In this document: in pieces, positions 55,266 through 63,351 of the stretch | Layout of the letters: the number at the start of each line of letters is the position of its first letter | Position numbering within the stretch: position 1 is the first letter of the stretch | NCBI RefSeq assembly: GCF_021234875.1 | Contig: NZ_JAJQVM010000013.1 | Location: 61,019-125,018 of the forward strand | DNA length: 64,000 nt | Direction: 5' to 3' | DNA from: Marinibactrum halimedae | GTDB lineage: Bacteria > Pseudomonadota > Gammaproteobacteria > Pseudomonadales > Cellvibrionaceae | Program-made: the position numbers and the translations under genes | The notes under the pieces: generated by a model | What the model saw: only the letters and a program-made list of their open reading frames with translations | The model's database searches: none | Told to the model about the DNA's origin: nothing

Positions 55266-56131
55266 TCTTCTACCTCACTTAATCTACCGTCATTACCTCA
55301 TGACGTGAATTTATCATTACGGTGTATTGAAGCGTTTGCGCGCCAGCCAAAGTTTCTTTGGGTATGGCGATATCTTATAGCCATGTCCTTGTTGGCAAGA
55401 TCGCAACATGCCAGTGTAATTTGATAAAGCTCTGGTAGTGTCTGGTGTTTGCTAGTATGCGTTTTATTGTTGATGTAAGGCGTCTCTTATCTGTTCTGTT
55501 TCAAAAATGAACAGTTTTTATCTCTGCTTTGCTGACGCCGATACTCACGCTTATTAAATAAGGTATTGTTTTTGTTTGTCTTTGCTTGTCTTTGTTGTTT
55601 GTCTTGAGCAAAAAAGTTTGTCACAACGTTATTGCGATGTAGGTTAGCACACCCGTTTTTTTCTCCTTTGCGGTTCATCACAATTCGAAATTGTTATATT
55701 GATTTCGAATATAAAGTTCACTTTTTTGGTGCAATTAAGGTATTAATAAAATCCTAATTGATCTGGACTTATCGGGCTAACTTTTATCTTATTACAATTC
55801 CTTCGAAATAAAGCTTTCGAAATTTCCTTTTATGTAGAAAAGTTATCTATTAAATCGCTTTGCGATGATGACATTGACTTTTGTTTAATATGATAAATTC
55901 CAAAAATCCATCGAAAACCACTATAAGCGTTTGTAACCCACATTAATGAAAAGTGACCATGTAGTTTCGCCAAGTTATGAAAAATCATAAGTAATGCGAA
56001 AAAGTGTTAAGAAGTGTATGGCACTTAAAGTAGAATAAGGAGTAATTAATATTTTTAATGCGACATAAGCCGCAAAACTATTAGAAACACTGCCATTATG
56101 TGGTCCCTCAGGGAAAACAGGGAGTAATTAG
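55266..56131. other. Long intergenic region with TTCGAAAT motifs
   Basis: No gene is supported. TTCGAAAT occurs at 55684-55691, 55802-55809 and 55816-55823, and as its reverse complement at 55702-55709. The first and the inverted copy form a 9-bp inverted repeat (ATTCGAAAT and ATTTCGAAT). A TTTGTCTTG-type low-complexity stretch precedes them around 55568-55610. Confidence 0.5.
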
Positions 56132-56983
56132 GTGAGATATACCGTTTTCAAGGCTTCTGTAGGTATGGCCTTTTCAATAGGGGTGATGATGATCGCCTCT
56201 GGATTTTCTATTCTAGGGCATGCCGAAGCGCATACTGGGAAAGTAAAGGACGTTATACGAATCAGTACCGGCGAGTATCCTCCCCTTACGTCGAAATACA
56301 TTCGAGACAATGGCTTTCTGAATCATTTGATCAAAGAGGCGTTTGCCTATAGTGGTGTTGAAGTTGAATTCGTCTTTATGCCTTGGTTAAGGTCGATGGA
56401 CGCGGCAATGAACAATGAGGTTCATGCGACCTCATTCTGGGCAATGAAAGAAGAATACAAACAATATTTTGTACCGAGTCAATATAGTTTATCTGGGGAT
56501 TATGTTTTTTATTACTTCGGAGACACCCCACCATTCGATCAATGGGAGTCTTTGTCTGACTTTTCATCCTATAAAATTGGTGTTGCGCGAGGGCATAGTT
56601 ATACCAATGAATTTTGGAATGCAGTAAAAGATCGGACGCTAACAGTCGAATATGTTAATGACAATACACAAAATCTAAAAAAATTGATTGCGGGTCGGTT
56701 GGACTTTTTATTGATTGATCGAGCGATTGGCCAGTACCTCATTGGGCAGCATTTTTATAATCAAAAAGAGCAGCTTAACTACTTAAAAAAGCCGATTGGT
56801 AATGTTCCGGCTTATGTCTTATTTTCAAAATCAAACAGCAGGGCGTTACGTTATAAAGCGTTATACGAATTGGGTGTGCAATATTTAATGGAGAGTGGCC
56901 AACTCAAGAAAATGCGAGCAGCGCTGACAGAAGGTTATTATGATAGTCAAAATCAGAGTGTCGTCTCTCACGCTACTCCCTAA
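56132..56983 (+). CDS. Periplasmic solute-binding protein (SBP_bac_3-like)
   Basis: This 283-residue exported protein has a signal peptide cleaved near GHAEA and a type II binding fold. IRISTGEYPPLTSKYIRDNG, VEFVFMPWLRSMDAAMNNEV, YKIGVARGHSYT and LKKLIAGRLDFLLID are typical of amino-acid-binding-like periplasmic proteins. The start is a GTG with GGGAG 8 nt upstream. A paralogue follows 205 bp later. No permease or ATPase gene is adjacent, so it may be an orphan receptor of a sensory protein encoded elsewhere. The ligand is unknown. Confidence 0.8.
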   Translation: MRYTVFKASVGMAFSIGVMMIASGFSILGHAEAHTGKVKDVIRISTGEYPPLTSKYIRDNGFLNHLIKEAFAYSGVEVEFVFMPWLRSMDAAMNNEVHATSFWAMKEEYKQYFVPSQYSLSGDYVFYYFGDTPPFDQWESLSDFSSYKIGVARGHSYTNEFWNAVKDRTLTVEYVNDNTQNLKKLIAGRLDFLLIDRAIGQYLIGQHFYNQKEQLNYLKKPIGNVPAYVLFSKSNSRALRYKALYELGVQYLMESGQLKKMRAALTEGYYDSQNQSVVSHATP

Positions 56984-57188
56984 TTGGCTGTGAATGAAAT
57001 CAGAATGGCGCGAAAATAGTTATAATGAATGGGTGGTTAATGCGCAATTCTAATGAAAAAAGATAGTAAAAGCATGTTGGCCGATAACGTAAAATGTATC
57101 ACGGTTATCAAAGCGCCAAGTGATAAAAAGGACAGGCGTTTTGCAAGTAGACGTTCATTGATGATAATTGTCATAAAATGCATAGGAA

Positions 57189-58139
57189 ATGGTTTGGGTT
57201 GTGTGCAGTCAAGTTGAGCTTTTGAATCTATTTTTTTTCACGGATACTTGCTTATCCATTAGGATAAAGAAAAGAGGCTGGTTACTTAAGCCTATCATCT
57301 TATTCATGCTGTGGTGGGTGACCTTGTGCCTACCTCAGATCTCGTCTAGTGCTCAGGTGAACAAGGAAGAGTCGGATGTTATTTTGATTAGCACCGGCGA
57401 ATACCCTCCTTTATCTTCAAAATTCTCTTATCATCAAGGTTATCTTAATGATGTCATTCGAGAATCCTTTGCCTATAGCGGCGTGCAAGTTAAGTTTGTA
57501 TTTTCGCCTTGGATGGAGGCCTTAGAGGCAGTAAAGGAAAATACCACTCACGCCACCTCTTTTTGGACTATGGGCCAAGATTACTCTCAGTATTTTGTGT
57601 CTTTTTGGCCTATGCGAGAAGAATATAGAGGCTTTTTCGTTCAAAGCGAAGCCACGATTTCTGAGGAATATGCTTTTTTTTACTATGGTGAAAAACCACC
57701 GATTGATAATTGGCGTACCCTCAGTGACCTTTCTGGTTTAGTGATTGGCGTTGCAAAAGGGTTTACCTATTCAGAAGCGTTCTGGAGTGCAGTACAGGAT
57801 GAGACCCTGATCATTCAATATGTTAATCGAGACATGCAGAATATAAAAAAGCTGATTGCTGGCCGAGTGGATTTATTAATCATCAACAAAGCATTCGGAG
57901 AATATTTGGTGGAGCGCCACTTCCCTGAATACCAAGATAAACTGCATTATCTTCCAAAACCTCTTGCGAAAATACCCGGCCATATGCTCTTTTCCAAATC
58001 CAATAGCCAGTCCTTGCGTTATAAAGCCTTATTCGAAAAAGGGTTTGCCCAGCTTAAAAAAAGTGGGCGGTTAAAAGTGATGCAAGTGGGTTTGTTTGAA
58101 GGCTTGTATGATGTGGCCGATAAAAATGGAGTGCCATAA
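57189..58139 (+). CDS. Paralogous periplasmic solute-binding protein with internal duplication
   Basis: This 316-residue paralogue of the preceding protein shares ISTGEYPPLSSKFSYHQGYL, WRTLSDLSG and IKKLIAGRVDLLIINKA. The signal is KPIILFMLWWVTLCLPQISSSAQ; an unlikely 35-residue extension precedes it, and no other good start codon was found, so the N-terminus is uncertain. Compared with its paralogue it has an extra block: SFWTMGQDYSQYFV is directly followed by SFWPMREEYRGFFV, a short tandem duplication. There are no transporter genes nearby. The ligand is unknown. Confidence 0.75.
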   Translation: MVWVVCSQVELLNLFFFTDTCLSIRIKKRGWLLKPIILFMLWWVTLCLPQISSSAQVNKEESDVILISTGEYPPLSSKFSYHQGYLNDVIRESFAYSGVQVKFVFSPWMEALEAVKENTTHATSFWTMGQDYSQYFVSFWPMREEYRGFFVQSEATISEEYAFFYYGEKPPIDNWRTLSDLSGLVIGVAKGFTYSEAFWSAVQDETLIIQYVNRDMQNIKKLIAGRVDLLIINKAFGEYLVERHFPEYQDKLHYLPKPLAKIPGHMLFSKSNSQSLRYKALFEKGFAQLKKSGRLKVMQVGLFEGLYDVADKNGVP

Positions 58140-58150
58140 ACAACTCAACA

Positions 58151-58723
58151 TCACCTAGATTCAGAATATGGTAATAATTTTCGCATCGTTAATGTAATTT
58201 CTCCGACGGGCAATCCCCATTTGCGAATTTGAGTTTCTGCCAATGCAGTGTGCTCATCAATCAGAAAAATCCAATCTTCCATGCTGACGGTCATGCCATC
58301 AGGCTCTAATTCTAATTCGTAGGTCATGGTTAGAGCATTGCCCGCTACAATGAGCGCAGAGCTGCCAATAACGTCTGAGGCAGTTGCGGTGTAGGTGTTT
58401 CCTTTTTTTTGTATTTCCCAGCGTCGGATTTGTTTTTCCCCATCATTGAAAATAAATGACTCATCCAATACGCCCGTGTCGTCTACCCAGTAGGCGTTAA
58501 TATCAGCATAAAATGTTCGGATAACTTTGCCACGATAATCTTTCACCATACCGTGGGCCGTCATCGGGCCGTTAAAAAATGTTTCAGGTAAAAAAGTAGG
58601 CGATTGGCTTTTGTATTCATCGATGGTGGTGGAGCATCCTAACAGTGAGAGGGTGGTAAATAGAAAAACAACCATTGCCCGGAAAGGCTTACTCCATTTG
58701 GACAGCATTAAAAATTGGTTCAT
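58151..58723 (-). CDS. DUF3833-like lipoprotein
   Basis: This 190-residue protein has a lipoprotein signal ending in LLGC. The mature part opens with PTFLPETFFNGPMTAHGMVKDYRGKVIRTFYAD split into two neighbouring motifs, and continues with WEIQKKGNTYTATASDVIG. Both fit the DUF3833 family, whose members are lipocalin-like and of unknown function. Several ATGs precede the signal. It converges on the solute-binding protein gene with 11 bp between them and lies 79 bp from an HExxH protein gene on the same strand. Confidence 0.78.
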   Translation of the reverse strand: MNQFLMLSKWSKPFRAMVVFLFTTLSLLGCSTTIDEYKSQSPTFLPETFFNGPMTAHGMVKDYRGKVIRTFYADINAYWVDDTGVLDESFIFNDGEKQIRRWEIQKKGNTYTATASDVIGSSALIVAGNALTMTYELELEPDGMTVSMEDWIFLIDEHTALAETQIRKWGLPVGEITLTMRKLLPYSESR

Positions 58724-58802
58724 CGTATAAACTCATAGTGTTTTTTATTAGTCATTCCATACGATCAGGCAGGATAAATGGATGTGGGTTTTCCTGGAGT
58801 TG

Positions 58803-60626
58803 TTAGGAGCCGGTATTCTCCGAGGTGTCTTTATCAGAGTGCTCAGCAGAGCGTTGCGTGTGAGCAGCGGGTGTTGCAAGAGAGGAGGGCGGTGACATTA
58901 ATTGGAGCCGTAAATTGGCTAAAGGGGCACGATTATTCAGCTGTAGTGCTACATGACGATACTCCTCATTCGGTGTTGCCTTAACGCCCAACTGCTGAAG
59001 TAGGGGGGTGATGTTGGGCACACCCGGGCGATCAGCGTATTGGTGATACAGCGGCATAAAAATGGGCTGATCTAGATAGCCATCAAGTGTGGTAAAAAAA
59101 TGTGTTAATTCCCACGAGACTTTGTGCGGATAATCTTGATGAAACTGGCCCAGAACCGATGCTAGCGTTTGTTGTTGTGATGCTTGTTGTTCTAATGCTT
59201 GTTGTTCTAATGCTTGTTGTTCTGATGCGTGTTGTGAAATTTGCTGTGATGAGCGTTGTCGGATTTCCATATCCGCCAATAAGGCGAATGCGGCGCCGGC
59301 CCAATAGATCATCATACGGGCTTTGGCCATACCCACATCTGGACTATCGTTTGGGCTGATTTTTGGTGAAACGCGGCGTGCTCGGGTGATGCCTGCTAAC
59401 AGGCGTTGCCAAGCTTCTTCTTCTTTGTACAGGCCCATATTGGCCATAAGAATGTTTTGGTAATAGCTAGCAAATCCTTCGGATACCCAACGTCCTTCCA
59501 AGCCCAAATAAGGTAAGAGTAAATGGCTGAATTCGTGTGCTGCCGTCCAGTCATCCAGCAAATCTTGCAGTGGCGCACGCTCGTACACGAAAAACCGAAC
59601 CGTTTGGTCTCCGGCTCGAATAACGTGGCCAAACGGAACGGGGCTGGTATGGCGGCGATAAGTTTGATAGTTGTCTACTGGCACCAGTATGACTTGCAGA
59701 CGTTCACTGGGAAACGAATGGCTTGCAGAGATAAGGGCTCGAAGGTTACGGCGTAACCACGAGATTAATTTTTCAAATTGCTGGGGCTGTTCGCCGGTAT
59801 AGACCACATTAATGTGACTATTGCCCATCATAATTTGTCTTTGGGACAAATCCCCTACTAACAAAAGTCCGTCGAAATTGCGAGGAGAGGGTCGTATCAG
59901 TGCTTCATAAGCGTTATTACCTTGCTGGTGACGAGCAGTCTTCTCCTCGTGAGTTTGTTCCCATGGACTGGACGCTTTTAAATCAGAGGGAAGGTACAGG
60001 GTTAAAGCAATATTGCCGGGTGTTTCACGAAAGCGTCGGTGAGAGGTGCGATGGGAGCGTGTAAATGTGGGTAGCCAGTCACTGGCTTTGTGTTGCCAAA
60101 TCTTGCTGCTGTTCAGTTGAGCCCACTGCTGGCCTAATTTGCGTTTATGATCCACTCGGTAAAATACGCAGTCATTTGGGGCCAGGGTTAATCGGCGAGA
60201 CGGGCGGTGTTGAGCTTGGCAGGGCAGTTGCTGAGGAAGCGTCTGATCTAGGTGTTTCTGCGTAGATTGCCATGTAAGTTCGGTAATGGCCTTCACGCCG
60301 TAAGGTAGTGCAATGGCGGCAGAGTGGGGAGTGGTATTTTGCAAACGCCAGTAGAGTTGGCCTCTGCTGAGTGCAGCGGAGGAGGGGACGACAATGCCCG
60401 TCAGAGTTAAAAAAGGCGTGTTGGGGGGCGCTTCAAGCGTTTCTGTTGTATTCGTTGATGTCGTGATTTCCGCCAAGGCGTATTGTGTTGACCCCATTAA
60501 TAAAATGAGAGCGAGAAGAGCCGTGCAGCTAAGTAGCAAGTCGTTGATTGAAAAGGTGGCCTTTACCCCACTGGGGCCAGCTTTGCCTAATGTTTCAAAG
60601 GAAAATGTTGAGTAAAAAATCATCAT
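58803..60626 (-). CDS. Exported HExxH metallopeptidase-like protein
   Basis: This 607-residue protein has an N-terminal signal or anchor (LLLSCTALLALILLMGSTQYALA). The zinc motif HEFSH (His364, Glu365, His368) is followed by Glu383 in RWVSEGFASYYQ, giving the gluzincin pattern of the M1/M61-type peptidases. A Gln/Glu/Ala-rich segment (QQALEQQALEQQASQQQ) comes from a 15-bp repeat at 59181-59225. AGGGGA lies 7 nt before the ATG. A peptidase of the envelope is likely, but the substrate is not known and the overall similarity to M1 enzymes is confined to the active-site region. Confidence 0.72.
   Translation of the reverse strand: MMIFYSTFSFETLGKAGPSGVKATFSINDLLLSCTALLALILLMGSTQYALAEITTSTNTTETLEAPPNTPFLTLTGIVVPSSAALSRGQLYWRLQNTTPHSAAIALPYGVKAITELTWQSTQKHLDQTLPQQLPCQAQHRPSRRLTLAPNDCVFYRVDHKRKLGQQWAQLNSSKIWQHKASDWLPTFTRSHRTSHRRFRETPGNIALTLYLPSDLKASSPWEQTHEEKTARHQQGNNAYEALIRPSPRNFDGLLLVGDLSQRQIMMGNSHINVVYTGEQPQQFEKLISWLRRNLRALISASHSFPSERLQVILVPVDNYQTYRRHTSPVPFGHVIRAGDQTVRFFVYERAPLQDLLDDWTAAHEFSHLLLPYLGLEGRWVSEGFASYYQNILMANMGLYKEEEAWQRLLAGITRARRVSPKISPNDSPDVGMAKARMMIYWAGAAFALLADMEIRQRSSQQISQHASEQQALEQQALEQQASQQQTLASVLGQFHQDYPHKVSWELTHFFTTLDGYLDQPIFMPLYHQYADRPGVPNITPLLQQLGVKATPNEEYRHVALQLNNRAPLANLRLQLMSPPSSLATPAAHTQRSAEHSDKDTSENTGS
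59181..59225 (-). repeat. 15-bp in-frame tandem repeat, three copies
   Basis: The unit TGCTTGTTGTTCTAA (read on + strand) is repeated three times. On the coding strand it gives the Leu/Glu/Gln/Gln/Ala units in the peptidase-like protein. Confidence 0.85.
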
Positions 60627-60713
60627 TAAAAATTCCCCTAGGCTTGCTCATTATGCTGAATGGGTGTTCAGGTAGAACGCTGTGCCATAAATGGACCAAA
60701 ATCGGTAAAGCGG

Positions 60714-60765
60714 TTGACACCGGGCTATCAATTAAGGCATTTTTGCTGCGTTGCAGCAAAAATGC
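60714..60765 (+). promoter_or_regulatory. Phasin promoter with a PhaR-type operator
   Basis: A perfect 13-bp inverted repeat GCATTTTTGCTGC-GTT-GCAGCAAAAATGC lies at 60737-60765. Its core CTGC-N3-GCAG is the site known for the polyhydroxyalkanoate regulator PhaR. A TTGACA (60714-60719) lies 17 bp ahead, so the site would overlap the -10 region. No T-run follows, which argues against a terminator. The phasin start codon lies about 104 bp downstream. Confidence 0.65.
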
Positions 60766-60869
60766 GGTTCCATGTTATTCCACTATGCTGTTTTTACTAT
60801 GCTGTTCTAATTTGAAAAGGCATACGCACTAAACCGTTACTTAGAGTCTACTTTAATCAGAGAAATTCC

Positions 60870-61169
60870 ATGAACGATACAATGATGCAGCCATTAGAAT
60901 CTATGAAAGCCATGCTGAATATGCAAGCGGACGCGTTGTCAAAGACCGTTGAAGCCCAGCAGAAAGCAGGAGAAGCGTTTACTGAGTTTTTCCGCACAGA
61001 AGCCAGTAAAGCGCAGAGCTTAAAATCACCGGAAGAGTTTTTAGAGTTTAATGTGTCTTCCTGTCAAAAACTGTTTGAACTATTAAAGTCACAGGGTGAA
61101 GTCTTTAACTCAGTAGCGGAAGAAACCCGCGAAGCTGTGATGAAAATGTATACGCCAGCCAGTAAGTAA
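60870..61169 (+). CDS. Phasin family protein
   Basis: This 99-residue, largely helical protein coats polyhydroxyalkanoate granules. The pattern MLNMQADALSKTVEAQQKAGEAFTEFFRTEASKAQ and CQKLFELLKSQGEVFNSVAEETR, split over two helices, is phasin-like, with few prolines and amphipathic heptads. It is preceded by a promoter with a PhaR-type operator, which supports the assignment. No other granule gene is in the window. Confidence 0.82.
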   Translation: MNDTMMQPLESMKAMLNMQADALSKTVEAQQKAGEAFTEFFRTEASKAQSLKSPEEFLEFNVSSCQKLFELLKSQGEVFNSVAEETREAVMKMYTPASK

Positions 61170-61481
61170 ACACATTTCTGGTCATTACGATGGCAGAACA
61201 CAGTGGGTACAACCCGTGCCCACTTTATCTAACGGGTTAATGGTTTGTCGCCAGTAAGTTTCCAAATCCCTTATTACGCCTTTTTTCTTTCATTGCTTTA
61301 TCTCTTCTCATTTGATCTCTTTTATTCCCGTTATCTATTTTTACTCTCTATTGAATTTGTTGGGAAGATGTGGAAATTTTAAAGGTTTATCGCCATCATA
61401 GGCTTTATAAAATGTTTCTGGATTGGCGTGCGTGAACAGGCGCTCAATTAATAATCACCGAAAGAGAACAGAGAAACAATT
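61170..61481. other. Intergenic region, nothing recognised
   Basis: A C/T-rich stretch at about 61275-61350 separates the phasin gene from djlA. No small gene or hairpin was found. Confidence 0.4.
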
Positions 61482-62303
61482 ATGTGGTTTGGCAAAATTA
61501 TTGGTGGCGTACTTGGATTTTCGATGGGTGGGCCTTTTGGTGCCGCATTAGGTGCGGTGGGCGGACATTTCTTCGACAATGCCGTCAGTAAATTTCAGCA
61601 GCAATTAAGCCCAGAGCAAAGACAACAGGCCGAGCAGGTGTTTTTTAATACCGTGTTTACCCTGATGGGCTATGTGGCCAAGGCGGATGGCCGGGTTTCG
61701 GAAGAAGAGGTGGCACAAACAGAAGCCATCATGACACAAATGGGGCTTGGTGCAGCACACCGACAAGATGCCATCGCCTTGTTCAAAAAAGGCTCTCAAG
61801 CAGACTTTTCTATTGATGAGACCATGGTGGCGTTCAATGAATTTGCCCGACGCTTACCGAGTTTGCGCCAAACATTACTCAATTATGTGATCACCATGGC
61901 GATGGCCGATGGCGTTATTGATGAAAAAGAGGAAGCCAGCCTGGCGCTGATTGCCGAAAAAATGGGGATTTCCGCTTTTGCGTTTAAACATGTCATTGCG
62001 ATGCTTAAAGCACAAGGGCAATTTCATCAATACCAACACGCGGGTGCCGGACAAGCCAAACCCAGTGAAAACGAAATTGCTCTAGCCTATGAAGCCTTAG
62101 GCGTGAATGAAGAGGTGAGCGATGCGGCACTGAAAAAAGCGTATCGAAAACTCATGAGTGAGAATCACCCCGATAAATTGGCAGGGCAGGGCGTACCTGA
62201 TGATATGATCAAAATGGCCACCGAAAAGTCACAAGATATCCAAACGGCATACGACCTGCTTAAAAAACATCGCAAAGAAACCACAACGGATGCCGCAGCG
62301 TAA
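61482..62303 (+). CDS. djlA: Co-chaperone DjlA (TerB-like and J domains)
   Basis: This 273-residue protein begins with a Gly-rich membrane helix (KIIGGVLGFSMGGPFGAALGAVGG), followed by a TerB-like helical domain (about 45-180; GYVAKADGRVSEEEV and MAMADGVIDEKEEAS). A C-terminal J domain follows with the HPD motif in SENHPDKL. This is the DjlA layout, in which the membrane-tethered J domain stimulates DnaK. A possible start of the following gene overlaps its end. The genes usually next to djlA in other gammaproteobacteria are absent. Confidence 0.92.
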   Translation: MWFGKIIGGVLGFSMGGPFGAALGAVGGHFFDNAVSKFQQQLSPEQRQQAEQVFFNTVFTLMGYVAKADGRVSEEEVAQTEAIMTQMGLGAAHRQDAIALFKKGSQADFSIDETMVAFNEFARRLPSLRQTLLNYVITMAMADGVIDEKEEASLALIAEKMGISAFAFKHVIAMLKAQGQFHQYQHAGAGQAKPSENEIALAYEALGVNEEVSDAALKKAYRKLMSENHPDKLAGQGVPDDMIKMATEKSQDIQTAYDLLKKHRKETTTDAAA

Positions 62304-62340
62304 TGCATCGCTTCCATTTTTTATTGACCCCTTTTTCTCT

Positions 62341-63246
62341 ATGAGCGCATCAGAGCCAACTTCCCATAAATCGGGGCAGTTATTGTCCCGATCGGCGTTG
62401 GCCGAAAAGCTCGGTGTGCCTCTCAAAAAAGTCACTGGCCTTTTATTGGATGCCGGTTGGATTCGACAAACCGATGAGGGTTGGGAACTCACCAAAAAAG
62501 GCGAATTTGAAGGTGGCCAGCGTAAGCAAAGCCAAAAATTTGGTGAGTACATTGTGTTTCCGGTATCGGTGTTAGAGCACCGAATTTTTGCCTCTCAAAT
62601 ATCGAGCATGGTATCGGCCACAGAGTTAGGTAAACAGTTAGACTTACCGGCACGCATTATTAATTCCGTATTAATGCATGCACAGTTACAAGTTCACCAC
62701 CACAAGGGTTGGCGTTTAACGGAGTTTGGGAAAAAACAGGGTGGCCATAATCACGAGAATCCAAAAACTGGCGTGCCTTGGAATACCTGGCCGGTGAGTA
62801 TTCTAAAACTACCGGCATTACAGGCAATTTTGGATTCCCTTAAATCTTCTGAAATCAAGTTTTCTGAAAAGGTTCGTAAAGAAAATCTGATGGCATTAAA
62901 TGGAATGTCAGCTTTGCATCAGGATGACCAAGCGTTAATCAATTGGTGTTATTTGATGGGAGTGACAATCTCACGAAACGTTTGCCTGCCCGAGATAAAA
63001 CCCTTTCCCACGGTTTGGGGCGAAGGTGATTGTTATTGCGATTATTGGATCCCCAAGGCGGGTTTATTTATTGATGTCTGGTCAGAAACCTTAACCCCTC
63101 ACGCCATCTCTGCTCAGCTTTCGCGAGAAGCCTACTGTAATGAAAATAATATTGATCGTATTGAATTAAAGGGGCCGCTGACCGTAAAGCAATTAACGGA
63201 TGTATTACCGAAAGCGTTTTTGCAGCGGTCTTATGTGTTGGATTGA
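62341..63246 (+). CDS. Tandem winged-helix protein with a nuclease-like C-terminus
   Basis: This 301-residue product is not recognised as a named family. Two similar segments of about 70 residues appear in tandem: SRSALAEKLGVPLKKVTGLL followed by GWELTKKGE, and SATELGKQLDLPARIINSVL followed by GWRLTEFGK. Both look like winged helices followed by an FPVSVLEH- or WPVSILKL-type strand. The C-terminus, CDYWIPKAGLFIDVWSE followed by SREAYCNENNIDRIEL, has the D...xDxW pattern of a PD-(D/E)XK-like nuclease fold. ATG 62341 is preferred, but an in-frame ATG at 62290 overlaps djlA. A nucleic-acid role is inference. Confidence 0.6.
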   Translation: MSASEPTSHKSGQLLSRSALAEKLGVPLKKVTGLLLDAGWIRQTDEGWELTKKGEFEGGQRKQSQKFGEYIVFPVSVLEHRIFASQISSMVSATELGKQLDLPARIINSVLMHAQLQVHHHKGWRLTEFGKKQGGHNHENPKTGVPWNTWPVSILKLPALQAILDSLKSSEIKFSEKVRKENLMALNGMSALHQDDQALINWCYLMGVTISRNVCLPEIKPFPTVWGEGDCYCDYWIPKAGLFIDVWSETLTPHAISAQLSREAYCNENNIDRIELKGPLTVKQLTDVLPKAFLQRSYVLD

Positions 63247-63351
63247 AATTTTAATGCTGCTTTTAATTGTCATTTTTTATCCTATATTATCTTGCTTTTT
63301 CCAAGAGGGGCCCTTAGGGTTTTTGAAGGTTCCAAATGGCATACTCACTAA

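Noticed and set aside
60737..60765. Hairpin before the phasin gene considered as a terminator
   Set aside because: There is no T-run on either strand and the GTT loop plus CTGC/GCAG core fit a protein-binding site better.
60606..60832. 75-codon frame with a lipobox-like LIMLNGCSG
   Set aside because: It has an AAAGGAA before the ATG, but it runs through the PhaR-type operator and the phasin promoter and overlaps the 5' end of the opposite gene. The C-terminal part looks like random translation.
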